64,000 nucleotides of DNA. It comes from Bacillus crepusculi (GTDB lineage Bacteria > Bacillota > Bacilli > Bacillales > Bacillaceae). Location of the stretch: the NCBI RefSeq assembly GCF_014764715.1, contig NZ_JACXXE010000001.1:434001-498000 (forward strand). Reading direction: 5' to 3'. Made by a program: the position numbers and the translations under genes. The notes below the pieces were generated by a model. That model did no database searches. It saw nothing but the letters and a program-made list of their open reading frames with translations, and was not told the DNA's origin. The number at the start of each line of letters is the position of its first letter. The stretch's first letter is position 1. Below are positions 1 to 7,542 of the stretch, one piece after another.

Positions 1-186
1 GCTCTGTGGGTACGTTTTATTCTCACTTATAGAATACGCTATAAATGGTCGTTATTCTATTACGAATAGATTAAATTTCATTTAACTTTTTCTTTTTGAT
101 CCGATGCTCTTTCCTCTACTTATTTAGACTGTTAAAGCAGGAAAAAAGTTTCAGTTCTTTTTGAGAAAAAATGCTGAATCATTCCA
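1..186. other. AT-rich stretch without a supported gene
   Basis: I see no start codon with a ribosome binding site leading into a credible reading frame on either strand. The only structure is a short inverted repeat with arms at 30-36 and 53-59, and an overlapping one near 55-69. They could belong to a promoter of a gene to the left of the window, but nothing here decides that. Confidence 0.4.
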
Positions 187-220
187 ATAAAAAAACAGTG
201 ATTATTTTCAAATCACTGTT
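187..220 (-). terminator. intrinsic terminator of the small gene at 230-367
   Basis: A perfect 10-bp inverted repeat (AACAGTGATT, arms 194-203 and 211-220) has a 7-nt loop and is followed on the minus strand by a run of seven T. It lies 10 bases past the stop codon of the 45-aa gene, and would also end transcripts coming from yozC. Confidence 0.85.
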
Positions 221-229
221 TTACAATGG

Positions 230-367
230 CTATTCGTCTTTTGGTGTATCAATGGTTCCTTCGGCATATACATCGGAAATCTGTTCAAGCGTCATCGCCA
301 TATCTGCATCTTCATTGTCATGCCAAGCATTTTGATGATTCTGCTCGTCTGTTTGCTGCTTTTTCAT
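230..367 (-). CDS. small acidic protein, 45 aa, unknown function
   Basis: A 45-residue frame starts MKKQQTDEQNHQNAW and ends GTIDTPKDE. It is rich in Gln, Asp and Glu, with no membrane segment or signal peptide. Three ATG codons lie in tandem (365-373). The AAAGGG motif upstream is best spaced for the last one, at 367, so I chose that. The frame is followed at once by a strong terminator and lies 49 bp downstream of yozC on the same strand, so the two probably share a transcript. I do not recognise a family; a coding role is supported by the ribosome binding site, terminator and codon pattern, not by homology. Confidence 0.6.
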   Translation of the reverse strand: MKKQQTDEQNHQNAWHDNEDADMAMTLEQISDVYAEGTIDTPKDE

Positions 368-416
368 CATCATCACCCTTTACTGTTTTTCTTAGTATGA
401 GTGATAAGCCTTAAAA

Positions 417-629
417 TCATTCAGCAGACATATCTTCGAAATACTCCTTGTAATACCCGCCTACTTTGCCCGTATTATCAACGACAAACAGAAATTCCTC
501 TGTTTCGTTTTTCACTTCATATGTATTTCCAACCGTTAAAGCCCGGTCGACCATATATTTTTTCGCATTCGTATGTACACATTTTACTTGTTTTAACGTT
601 TGAGCCGTTTGCCAATTTTGATGGATCAT
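417..629 (-). CDS. yozC: DUF6501-type small protein (YozC-like)
   Basis: A 70-aa soluble protein with the core CVHTNAKKYMVD followed by YEVKNETEEF and a Gly-Gly-Tyr-Tyr-Lys stretch, as in the short Bacillus family I know as DUF6501. No signal peptide or membrane helix is visible. The ATG at 629 has the site AAAGGAG about 10 bases upstream. The gene is divergent from dhaS, the same arrangement as yozC in B. subtilis, and that position is the main reason for the symbol. Function is unknown. Charged beta-strand-like repeats suggest a compact small fold, but that is only an impression. Confidence 0.7.
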   Translation of the reverse strand: MIHQNWQTAQTLKQVKCVHTNAKKYMVDRALTVGNTYEVKNETEEFLFVVDNTGKVGGYYKEYFEDMSAE

Positions 630-703
630 GATTTAAAAACTCCTTTTTTCATCTATACATTTATTGTAGCTAATTTTTCGCGAATTGCAATGAGTGTTAT
701 GGA

Positions 704-732
704 TTGCTTTCAAACATGTCGTGTAATATGAT
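704..732 (+). promoter_or_regulatory. sigma-A type promoter of dhaS
   Basis: TTGCTT at 704-709 and TATGAT at 727-732 are separated by exactly 17 bases. This predicts a transcript start near 738, inside the inverted repeat at 736-765. Confidence 0.6.
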
Positions 733-735
733 AAA

Positions 736-765
736 TGTATACGTTTACATATGTATGCGTATACA
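736..765. promoter_or_regulatory. candidate operator of dhaS
   Basis: Perfect 8-bp arms TGTATACG (736-743) and CGTATACA (758-765) frame a 14-base centre that contains the palindrome CATATG. The repeat covers the predicted transcript start of dhaS, where a bound repressor would block initiation. No regulator gene adjoins it, so the protein that would bind is unknown. Confidence 0.5.
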
Positions 766-843
766 GGTTCAGTTGCTTCATGTCCGCTTTTTCCACCTAG
801 AACTCGCAGAACAACCCATATCTTTAAGGAGGTTTGTTTATTT

Positions 844-2328
844 ATGAGCTCTACAACACTTCAAATTAGTTCAAAACTCGAATCTTTTCTCCAAGGGACG
901 AAAAAACTCTACATTAACGGTCAGTTTGTCACAAGTCACGATCACAAAACCTTTTCTACTCCTAACCCAGCCACAGGCGAAACCCTTATTGATGTATATG
1001 AAGCAGGTGCAAAAGATATTGATGAGGCAGTGAAAGCGGCTAAAAAAGCTTTTCATGGTCCTTGGCGTTCAATGTCAGCTGCTGAACGCGCTCGGCTGAT
1101 GTTTAAGCTTGCCGATTTAATGGAAGAACATCAAGAGGAACTGGCTCAGCTTGAAACACTTGATAACGGAAAACCAATTAATGAAACAACAAATGCGGAT
1201 ATCCCTCTCGCCATTGAGCACATGCGCTATTATGCGGGCTGGACGACAAAAATGACTGGACAAACCATTCCTGTCAGTCAGGGGTATTTTAATTATACCC
1301 GTCATGAGCCTGTTGGCGTTGTGGGACAAATTATTCCTTGGAACTTCCCGCTGCTAATGGCCATGTGGAAAATGGGGGCTGCACTCGCAACAGGCTGCAC
1401 CATTGTGTTAAAGCCCGCAGAACAAACACCACTCTCTGCACTTTATTTAGCAGAATTAGTGGATCAAGCTGGATTCCCAGAAGGCGTCATTAACATCGTT
1501 CCTGGATTTGGTGAAACAGCTGGGGACGCATTAACCGATCATCCTGATGTGAACAAGCTTGCCTTCACAGGATCAACAAGTGTTGGAAAATTAATCATGG
1601 AGAAGGCCGCTAAATCCATCAAACGTGTCACATTAGAACTTGGCGGAAAATCGCCAAACATTATTTTACCTGATGCAGATTTAAAGAAAGCCATTCCAGG
1701 CGCTTTAAATGGCGTCATGTTTAACCAAGGCCAAGTTTGCTGTGCAGGTTCAAGGGTCTTTGTTCACCGCAGTCAATACGATGAAGTAGTCGATCAAATG
1801 GCCAAATACGCGACATCACTTAAGCAAGGCGCCGGTCTTCATCAAGATACGCAAATTGGACCACTTGTGAGTAAAGAACAGCACGAACGCGTGTTAGGCT
1901 ATATTGAAAAAGGTAAATCAGAGGGTGCAACAGCCGTTGTTGGTGGTGATTGCCCTTATGAGGCAGGCTATTTCGTCTCTCCTACTGTTTTTAAAGATGT
2001 AGAAGATGACATGACCATCGCAAAGGAAGAAATCTTTGGACCTGTCTTATCTGCAATTCCATACGACTCCATTGATGAAGTGGTCGAACGGGCCAATCAG
2101 TCTGAGTATGGTTTAGCCGCAGGCCTTTGGACAGAAAACTTAAAGCATGCCCATGACATTGCTTCACGTCTTGAAGCAGGAACGATTTGGGTCAACTGCT
2201 ACAATGTCTTTGATGCCGCCTCCCCGTTTGGAGGATATAAGCAATCAGGTCTTGGCAGAGAAATGGGATCATACGCCCTTAACAACTATACAGAAGTCAA
2301 AAGTGTGTGGATTAATCTCCAAGACTAA
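844..2328 (+). CDS. dhaS: NAD(P)-dependent aldehyde dehydrogenase
   Basis: A 494-aa cytosolic enzyme of the ALDH superfamily that oxidises aldehydes to carboxylic acids. Visible family marks are the oxyanion Asn in IIPWNFPLLM, the general-base Glu in LELGGKSPN, the nucleophilic Cys in NQGQVCCAGSR and the late EEIFGPV motif. Length is typical. The ATG at 844 was chosen over an upstream in-frame ATG at 751 because TAAGGAGG lies just before it and the upstream codons look non-coding. The gene has its own promoter and a dyad at the transcript start and ends in a terminator, so it is monocistronic. The physiological substrate is not evident; the name follows the B. subtilis neighbour order. Confidence 0.9.
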   Translation: MSSTTLQISSKLESFLQGTKKLYINGQFVTSHDHKTFSTPNPATGETLIDVYEAGAKDIDEAVKAAKKAFHGPWRSMSAAERARLMFKLADLMEEHQEELAQLETLDNGKPINETTNADIPLAIEHMRYYAGWTTKMTGQTIPVSQGYFNYTRHEPVGVVGQIIPWNFPLLMAMWKMGAALATGCTIVLKPAEQTPLSALYLAELVDQAGFPEGVINIVPGFGETAGDALTDHPDVNKLAFTGSTSVGKLIMEKAAKSIKRVTLELGGKSPNIILPDADLKKAIPGALNGVMFNQGQVCCAGSRVFVHRSQYDEVVDQMAKYATSLKQGAGLHQDTQIGPLVSKEQHERVLGYIEKGKSEGATAVVGGDCPYEAGYFVSPTVFKDVEDDMTIAKEEIFGPVLSAIPYDSIDEVVERANQSEYGLAAGLWTENLKHAHDIASRLEAGTIWVNCYNVFDAASPFGGYKQSGLGREMGSYALNNYTEVKSVWINLQD

Positions 2329-2339
2329 TGTCGTCAAGA

Positions 2340-2383
2340 AAGCCGGTGATCATGGGACTGCCCCCCATGGCATCGGCTTTTTT
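2340..2383 (+). terminator. terminator of dhaS
   Basis: A long hairpin has outer arms AAGCCG and CGGCTT, inner arms around CATGGG and CCCATG, and a short loop, followed by TTTTTT. It begins 12 bases past the dhaS stop codon. Confidence 0.8.
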
Positions 2384-2445
2384 GTGTTTGCATGTGACAG
2401 GCAGGCTCCTGAATATAGTAGGAAAGGAAAGGAGCATGACCGAAT

Positions 2446-4323
2446 ATGCAAGATTTCAAAACGAGAGTAAACGAGTATTTGAAAGAACTGCACAAACAAG
2501 TAGAACACAGACAACGAGAAGATGGTGCCTTTATTTTCTGCTTTGAAGGCCCGATGATGACAAATGCTTTTTTGATTATGCTGTTAAAGGCTGTCGGCGA
2601 TTCTGATCAGGCATTCATTCATCAATTGGCGGAAGCTATACGCGGAAAGCAAAATGAGGATGGTTCCTTTTCTTTGTATCATGATCAAACAGGACATTTA
2701 ACTGCAACAGTGCAAGGCTATTGCGGAATGCTCACTTCTGGCCGATTTCAACAAGACGAACCTCATATGGAAAAAGCAGCACAATACATTCGAGCAAAAG
2801 GCGGGTTAAAGAACGTTCATTTTATGACAAAGTGGATGCTCGCTGTCAACGGCATGCACCCTTGGCCCTACTTCTATGCACCCCTTTCTTTTTTGCTCAT
2901 TCCCACATACTTTCCACTGCACTTCTACCATCTTAGTGCATATGCAAGAATTCATTTTGTGCCGATGATGATTGCACTGAATAAGCGGTATATCTCTCAT
3001 GTAACCTTTCCATCCTTAGCACACCTTGATGAGCGCATGTCTAAGAATCCATTTGATTGGTTTATGGTAAGAGAGGAACGTTCCACTCACCACTTTTTGA
3101 CGTATATGCGTTCATATGCAGCCATAGACAGCCGTCTAGATTTTTTCGGGTATGAAGCGGCTAAACGATATATGTTTGATCGTCTTGAAAAGGATGGCAC
3201 GCTTTACAGCTACTTAAGTGCGACCATCTTTATGGTCTATGCGCTTATGAGCCTTGGAGCCTCTCCGGGACATCATCTCATCCAAAAAGCGGTGAAAGGC
3301 ATGAAAAAGCTTGTTACCTCCTGTCACGGTGAGCTATATGCTGAGAATTCGACATCCACAGTTTGGGATACTGCACTTGTCAGTTATGCTTCTCAAAAAG
3401 CAGGCAGAAAACGAGAAGACCCTCTTATCACAAAGTCATTCACATACTTGCTGAACCGGCAGCAAATGAAGAAAGCAGATTGGGCGATTCATAACCGCCA
3501 TGTCGCTCCAGGAGGCTTTGGTTTCTCACATATCAATACAAATAATCCTGATTGTGACGATACCCAAATTGTGTTAAAAGCTATTCCTAAAGCTTATGCA
3601 CCAGTTCAATGGAAACGAGGGTTTGATTGGCTTCTATCCATGCAAAACCGTGATGGCGGCTTTTCTGCTTTTGAAAAAAATCAAGACCACTTCCTGCTTC
3701 GTCATCTTCCGCTTGAATCTGCAGAGGATGCGGCGATTGATCCCTCGACTCCTGATATTACTGGCCGTGTGCTGCATTTGATTGGACTTGAGGAGAAAAA
3801 CACGGCTTCTCCATCTTTTCTCAGGCAAAAAGATCGGTGTGTGAAATGGCTCCTTGATCATCAAGAGAAAAACGGATCATGGTTTGGGAGGTGGGGTGTT
3901 TGTTATATTTATGGGACCTGGGCAGCGTTAACAGGACTCAAAGCTGCCGGCATTCCCTCCTCACACCCTGCAGTTCAGAAAGCTTGCCGTTTTTTAAAAC
4001 AGATTCAACTAAAAGATGGTAGCTTCGGAGAATCGTGCAAGAGTGCTGAGCTGAAAACCTATGTCCCGCTTCCATTTGGCACAGTGGTTCAAACAGCTTG
4101 GGCAGCAGAGGCTCTTTTGCAATATGAGAAAGCAGATGACAAATCGATTTTAAAAGCCATCTCATTTTTGGTGAACCCTCAGCATTCCAATGAAGCGTTG
4201 TACTATCCAGTGGGCATTGGTCTTCCAAAGCAATTTTACATCACCTATCATAGCTATCCATTTGTATTTCCAATGATGGCTTGTTCTACATTTTTAGAAG
4301 AAATGGGGCGTATCAATGAATAA
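2446..4323 (+). CDS. sqhC: squalene-hopene cyclase family terpene cyclase
   Basis: A 625-aa membrane-associated triterpene cyclase-family enzyme. It carries the acidic protonation motif as NNPDCDDTQ (DXDD class) and several QW-type repeats: QNRDGGF, QEKNGSWFGRWG and QLKDGSFGES. In B. subtilis the orthologue cyclises tetraprenyl-beta-curcumene to C35 sesquarterpenes (sporulenes) found in spores, rather than squalene to hopene, and I infer the same here. ATG 2446 follows GGAAAGGAG at about 11 bases. The last 8 bases overlap the start of sodF, so the two are translationally coupled. A hydrophobic patch near residues 130-165 fits monotopic membrane insertion. Confidence 0.92.
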   Translation: MQDFKTRVNEYLKELHKQVEHRQREDGAFIFCFEGPMMTNAFLIMLLKAVGDSDQAFIHQLAEAIRGKQNEDGSFSLYHDQTGHLTATVQGYCGMLTSGRFQQDEPHMEKAAQYIRAKGGLKNVHFMTKWMLAVNGMHPWPYFYAPLSFLLIPTYFPLHFYHLSAYARIHFVPMMIALNKRYISHVTFPSLAHLDERMSKNPFDWFMVREERSTHHFLTYMRSYAAIDSRLDFFGYEAAKRYMFDRLEKDGTLYSYLSATIFMVYALMSLGASPGHHLIQKAVKGMKKLVTSCHGELYAENSTSTVWDTALVSYASQKAGRKREDPLITKSFTYLLNRQQMKKADWAIHNRHVAPGGFGFSHINTNNPDCDDTQIVLKAIPKAYAPVQWKRGFDWLLSMQNRDGGFSAFEKNQDHFLLRHLPLESAEDAAIDPSTPDITGRVLHLIGLEEKNTASPSFLRQKDRCVKWLLDHQEKNGSWFGRWGVCYIYGTWAALTGLKAAGIPSSHPAVQKACRFLKQIQLKDGSFGESCKSAELKTYVPLPFGTVVQTAWAAEALLQYEKADDKSILKAISFLVNPQHSNEALYYPVGIGLPKQFYITYHSYPFVFPMMACSTFLEEMGRINE

Positions 4324-5140
4324 GGAAGAATACCGAATACAGCTCAAGGAGTGGCTTCACTCTATTCAAAACATGGCTCAAGATGACACCATTCGTCAAA
4401 AAGCAGAACATTTATGGTTAAAAATGAATGATGAGCACACCAGTGAACAAGAATGGTATGAACTGGCTGAACGTATTGCAGATGACATGAATCAGGCCGC
4501 AGAAGCACTGCGAGATGTAGCAGCCGGTGACCACCAATTACCTCCCCTCCCTTACCCGTATGAAGCACTAGAACCCTATATTTCAAAGGAGATTATGTAT
4601 TTGCACCACCAGAAGCACCATCAATCATATGTCGATGGTTTGAATCGAGCTGAGCTTGCATTAAAAAATGCGAGAAGAACGAATGATTTTACGATGATCA
4701 AGCACTGGGAACGAGAGCTTGCCTTTCATGGGGCGGGGCATTATTTACATTGCATTTTTTGGTTTTCCATGAGTCCTTCCGGAAAAAGAAAGCCTACTGG
4801 TCAAATGCTCCGTCTCATTGAGCAATCGTTTGATAGCTATGACGCATTTAAATCTCAATTTTCAGCAGCTGCCAAACAAGTAGAAGGTGTTGGCTGGGCC
4901 ATTCTTGTATGGGCGCCAAGGTCACAGCGTTTAGAGATTTTACAGGCAGAACGTCATCAACTTTTATCACAATGGGATGTCATTCCTCTTCTTGCCCTTG
5001 ATGTATGGGAGCATGCCTACTACCTTCAATATCGGAATGAAAAGGCGCAATACGTAGACAGGTGGTGGAATGTCGTCGATTGGCGTGAGCCAGAAGCAAG
5101 ACTGAAGCAAGCGCAGCAAGTGAAATGGACACCTTACTGA
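4316..5140 (+). CDS. sodF: Fe/Mn-type superoxide dismutase with N-terminal extension
   Basis: A 274-aa protein whose residues from about 74 onward form the iron/manganese superoxide dismutase fold. The metal ligands are visible in LHHQKHHQSY, in the GAGHYLHCIFW segment and in LDVWEHAYYLQY. The first 70 or so residues are an extra, charged, helical extension that ordinary SodA lacks; B. subtilis SodF has a similar one. Superoxide is converted to peroxide and oxygen. The start ATG lies inside sqhC, so synthesis is probably coupled to the terpene cyclase. The pairing suggests action near the terpenoid-containing spore membrane, which is inference. Whether iron or manganese is used cannot be read here. 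Confidence 0.88.
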   Translation: MNKEEYRIQLKEWLHSIQNMAQDDTIRQKAEHLWLKMNDEHTSEQEWYELAERIADDMNQAAEALRDVAAGDHQLPPLPYPYEALEPYISKEIMYLHHQKHHQSYVDGLNRAELALKNARRTNDFTMIKHWERELAFHGAGHYLHCIFWFSMSPSGKRKPTGQMLRLIEQSFDSYDAFKSQFSAAAKQVEGVGWAILVWAPRSQRLEILQAERHQLLSQWDVIPLLALDVWEHAYYLQYRNEKAQYVDRWWNVVDWREPEARLKQAQQVKWTPY

Positions 5141-5143
5141 AAC

Positions 5144-5177
5144 CATACGCCATGTAGGCAAATGCCTATGTGGTGTA
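5144..5177 (+). terminator. probable terminator of sqhC-sodF
   Basis: An imperfect 14-bp stem (ATACGCCATGTAGGC against its partner, with several G-U pairs) and a 4-base loop stand four bases after the sodF stop. The U-run behind it is interrupted, so termination may be partial. Confidence 0.5.
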
Positions 5178-5287
5178 TTTAGTTTACATAATTTTATTAT
5201 AGACACCCCTGTAAAAAATGGGTTGTTTTTTCAGAAAATTCATTTAAAATAAGAAAGATATGTGAAGAAAGAGAGCTGAAGCAATGA

Positions 5288-6244
5288 ATGAAGATTCTAT
5301 TAACCATTAGTCACTTTGCAGGAAGAACCTTTGCGATTTGGGTCATTGTCTTTGCGTGTCTTGGATTTGCTTTTCCTAGTGAATTTTCCAAGATTGGACC
5401 TTATATTCCTTTTTTACTCGGCATGATTATGTTTGGAATGGGGCTTACACTGTCTGCTGAAGATTTTAAAGAGTTGTTTCGAAAGCCTCTCTATGTACTG
5501 ATTGGGGTTTTGGCGCAGTACACACTTATGCCACTTATTGCCTTTCTGTTAGCATATGGATTGCGCCTCCCTGCTGAAATCGCGGTAGGTGTTATTCTCG
5601 TAGGCTGCTGCCCAGGTGGCACTGCATCCAATGTCATGACCTTTTTGGCGAGAGGTAATACAGCATTATCTGTAGCCGTAACCACCATATCGACACTCCT
5701 TGCCCCCTTTTTGACACCTGTCTTTATTTTCATCTTTGCAAGATCTTGGTTATCAGTATCACCGGCGGCTCTATTTTTGTCGATTGTACAAGTTGTGCTG
5801 ATTCCAATTATTTTGGGCGTCATCGTTCAGTTGTTTTTCAAAAAACAAGTGACATATGCAGTTCAAGCACTGCCACTTGTATCTGTTGCCGGAATTGTGG
5901 TGATCATTGCAGCGGTCGTTAGTGCAAATAAAGACCAGATTCTTCAATCTGGCTTGCTGATATTTGCAGTTGTCGTTTTACATAATGGGCTTGGTCTTTT
6001 ATTTGGTTACTCCATTGCAAAATGGTTCAAAATGGATATTCCTTCTCGAAGAGCGATTTCGATCGAAGTAGGCATGCAAAACTCCGGACTCGGTGCAGCT
6101 CTTGCGACAGCACACTTCTCACCACTCGCAGCCGTCCCAAGTGCGATTTTTAGTGTGTGGCATAATTTATCCGGGTCCTGGCTTGCGACGTATTGGTCAA
6201 AACGGGGAAATCAGGAAAATAAAAAGAAAAAGGCTAGCACCTAA
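5288..6244 (+). CDS. yocS: BASS family (bile acid:sodium symporter-like) transporter
   Basis: A 318-aa integral membrane protein with about nine or ten hydrophobic helices, of the bile acid/sodium symporter family. The family signature is present as VGCCPGGTASNVMTFLARG near residues 105-125 and again as IEVGMQNSGLGAALA near residues 258-272; both conserved crossing helices carry polar sodium-ligand residues. The ATG at 5288 is preferred because the nearer upstream ATG at 5284 opens only an 8-codon frame. The substrate in Bacillus is not settled; small organic anions are likely. It stands alone, and its stop codon sits in the loop of the shared terminator with odhB. Confidence 0.82.
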   Translation: MKILLTISHFAGRTFAIWVIVFACLGFAFPSEFSKIGPYIPFLLGMIMFGMGLTLSAEDFKELFRKPLYVLIGVLAQYTLMPLIAFLLAYGLRLPAEIAVGVILVGCCPGGTASNVMTFLARGNTALSVAVTTISTLLAPFLTPVFIFIFARSWLSVSPAALFLSIVQVVLIPIILGVIVQLFFKKQVTYAVQALPLVSVAGIVVIIAAVVSANKDQILQSGLLIFAVVVLHNGLGLLFGYSIAKWFKMDIPSRRAISIEVGMQNSGLGAALATAHFSPLAAVPSAIFSVWHNLSGSWLATYWSKRGNQENKKKKAST

Positions 6245-6261
6245 ACGGGTGCTAGCCTTTT
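6228..6261. terminator. bidirectional terminator between yocS and odhB
   Basis: Perfect arms AAAAGGCTAGCACC and its complement enclose a 6-base loop holding the yocS stop codon. T-rich flanks occur on both strands, so it serves both convergent genes. Confidence 0.92.
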
Positions 6262-6271
6262 ATGTTGATCA

Positions 6272-7528
6272 TTATCCTTCAAGCAATAGCTGCTCAGGAT
6301 CTTCAAGCAGGTTTTTAATTGTGACAAGGAAGCCAACTGCTTCCTTACCATCGACAATACGGTGGTCGTAAGAAAGAGCTAAATACATCATCGGACGGTT
6401 TTCAAAACGTTCTTCATCAATCGCAACAGGACGAAGCTGAATTTTGTGCATACCTAAAATTCCAACTTGAGGGCTGTTTAAAATTGGTGTTGAAAGCAGT
6501 GAACCGAATGTTCCGCCATTTGTGATCGTGAATGATCCACCTTGTAACTCACTAAGGGACAATTTGTTATCTCTTGCTTTTTTCGCAAGATGACCAATTT
6601 CTTTTTCAATCCCTGCAAATGACAATCTATCTGCATCACGAACAACCGGTACGACAAGTCCTTCATTTGCAGCGACAGCGATACCGATGTCATAGAATTT
6701 CTTCAAGACAAGTTCATCACCTTGAATTTCTGCGTTAAGTAGCGGATATTTCTTCAGTGCTGCTACAACTGCCTTTGTGAAAAAGGACATGAAGCCAAGT
6801 TTTACATCATTTTGTTCAAGGAAGGCATCTTTCCGACGTTTTCTTAAATCCATCACAGCTGTCATATCAACTTCATTAAATGTTGTCAGCATGGCAGCCG
6901 TTTGTTGAACTTCAACTAAGCGTTTTGCAATCGTTTGTCTGCGGCGTGACATTCTTTCACGCTCAACAGGTTTTCCTGCTTGTTCATTTTGCACCGCAGC
7001 ATTTGCTTGTGGCGCGGCTTTTGGTGCACTTGCAGGTGCTTCATTCTTTTGATAAGAAGCGACATCCTGCTTTCGTACCCTGCCCAGCGGATCTACGGTT
7101 GGAATTTCAGATAAGTCTAGCCCCTTCTCTCTTGCTAGTTTTCTAGCTGCAGGAGAAGCGATGGTTCTGCCATTACCAGATTTCGGCTCTTCTTTCACTG
7201 CTTCTTCTTTTTGTTCAGCTGCCGGTTCTTCTTTCGAAGCTGGTGCAGAATCTTGCTCAGGTGCTGGAGCTGCGGACTCGCTTCCGCCAGCTTCACCTGC
7301 TGCAATCGTTCCAATGACTTCTCCAACTTGTACAGTGTCACCAGAATCTTTCAGTACTTCTTTGAGTACACCAGATTCTTCGGCTGTCAGTTCGACATTG
7401 ACTTTATCTGTTTCAAGTTCTAACAGGTATTCTCCCTGCTCCACATAATCGCCCGGCTGCTTTAGCCATTGAGCAATCGTTCCTTCCGAGATTGATTCCG
7501 CTAATTCAGGTACTTTAATTTCCGCCAT
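6272..7528 (-). CDS. odhB: dihydrolipoyl succinyltransferase, E2 of 2-oxoglutarate dehydrogenase
   Basis: A 418-aa E2 subunit of the TCA-cycle 2-oxoglutarate dehydrogenase complex. An N-terminal lipoyl domain has the modified Lys in [10 protein letters not shown] (about residue 43). A long Ala/Glu/Pro linker follows, then a peripheral subunit-binding domain starting [12 protein letters not shown], a second linker and the C-terminal acyltransferase domain with the catalytic SYDHRIVDG near residue 390. It moves the succinyl group to CoA. It lies 14 bases downstream of odhA with AAGGGGG before the ATG, so both come from one message. The E3 subunit is shared with other complexes and is encoded elsewhere. 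Confidence 0.96.
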   Translation of the reverse strand: MAEIKVPELAESISEGTIAQWLKQPGDYVEQGEYLLELETDKVNVELTAEESGVLKEVLKDSGDTVQVGEVIGTIAAGEAGGSESAAPAPEQDSAPASKEEPAAEQKEEAVKEEPKSGNGRTIASPAARKLAREKGLDLSEIPTVDPLGRVRKQDVASYQKNEAPASAPKAAPQANAAVQNEQAGKPVERERMSRRRQTIAKRLVEVQQTAAMLTTFNEVDMTAVMDLRKRRKDAFLEQNDVKLGFMSFFTKAVVAALKKYPLLNAEIQGDELVLKKFYDIGIAVAANEGLVVPVVRDADRLSFAGIEKEIGHLAKKARDNKLSLSELQGGSFTITNGGTFGSLLSTPILNSPQVGILGMHKIQLRPVAIDEERFENRPMMYLALSYDHRIVDGKEAVGFLVTIKNLLEDPEQLLLEG

Positions 7529-7542
7529 TTTTCATTTCCCCC

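Noticed and set aside
7161-7448. Plus-strand frames inside odhB
   Set aside because: They are antisense to the Ala/Glu/Pro linker of odhB, whose codon bias keeps other frames open.
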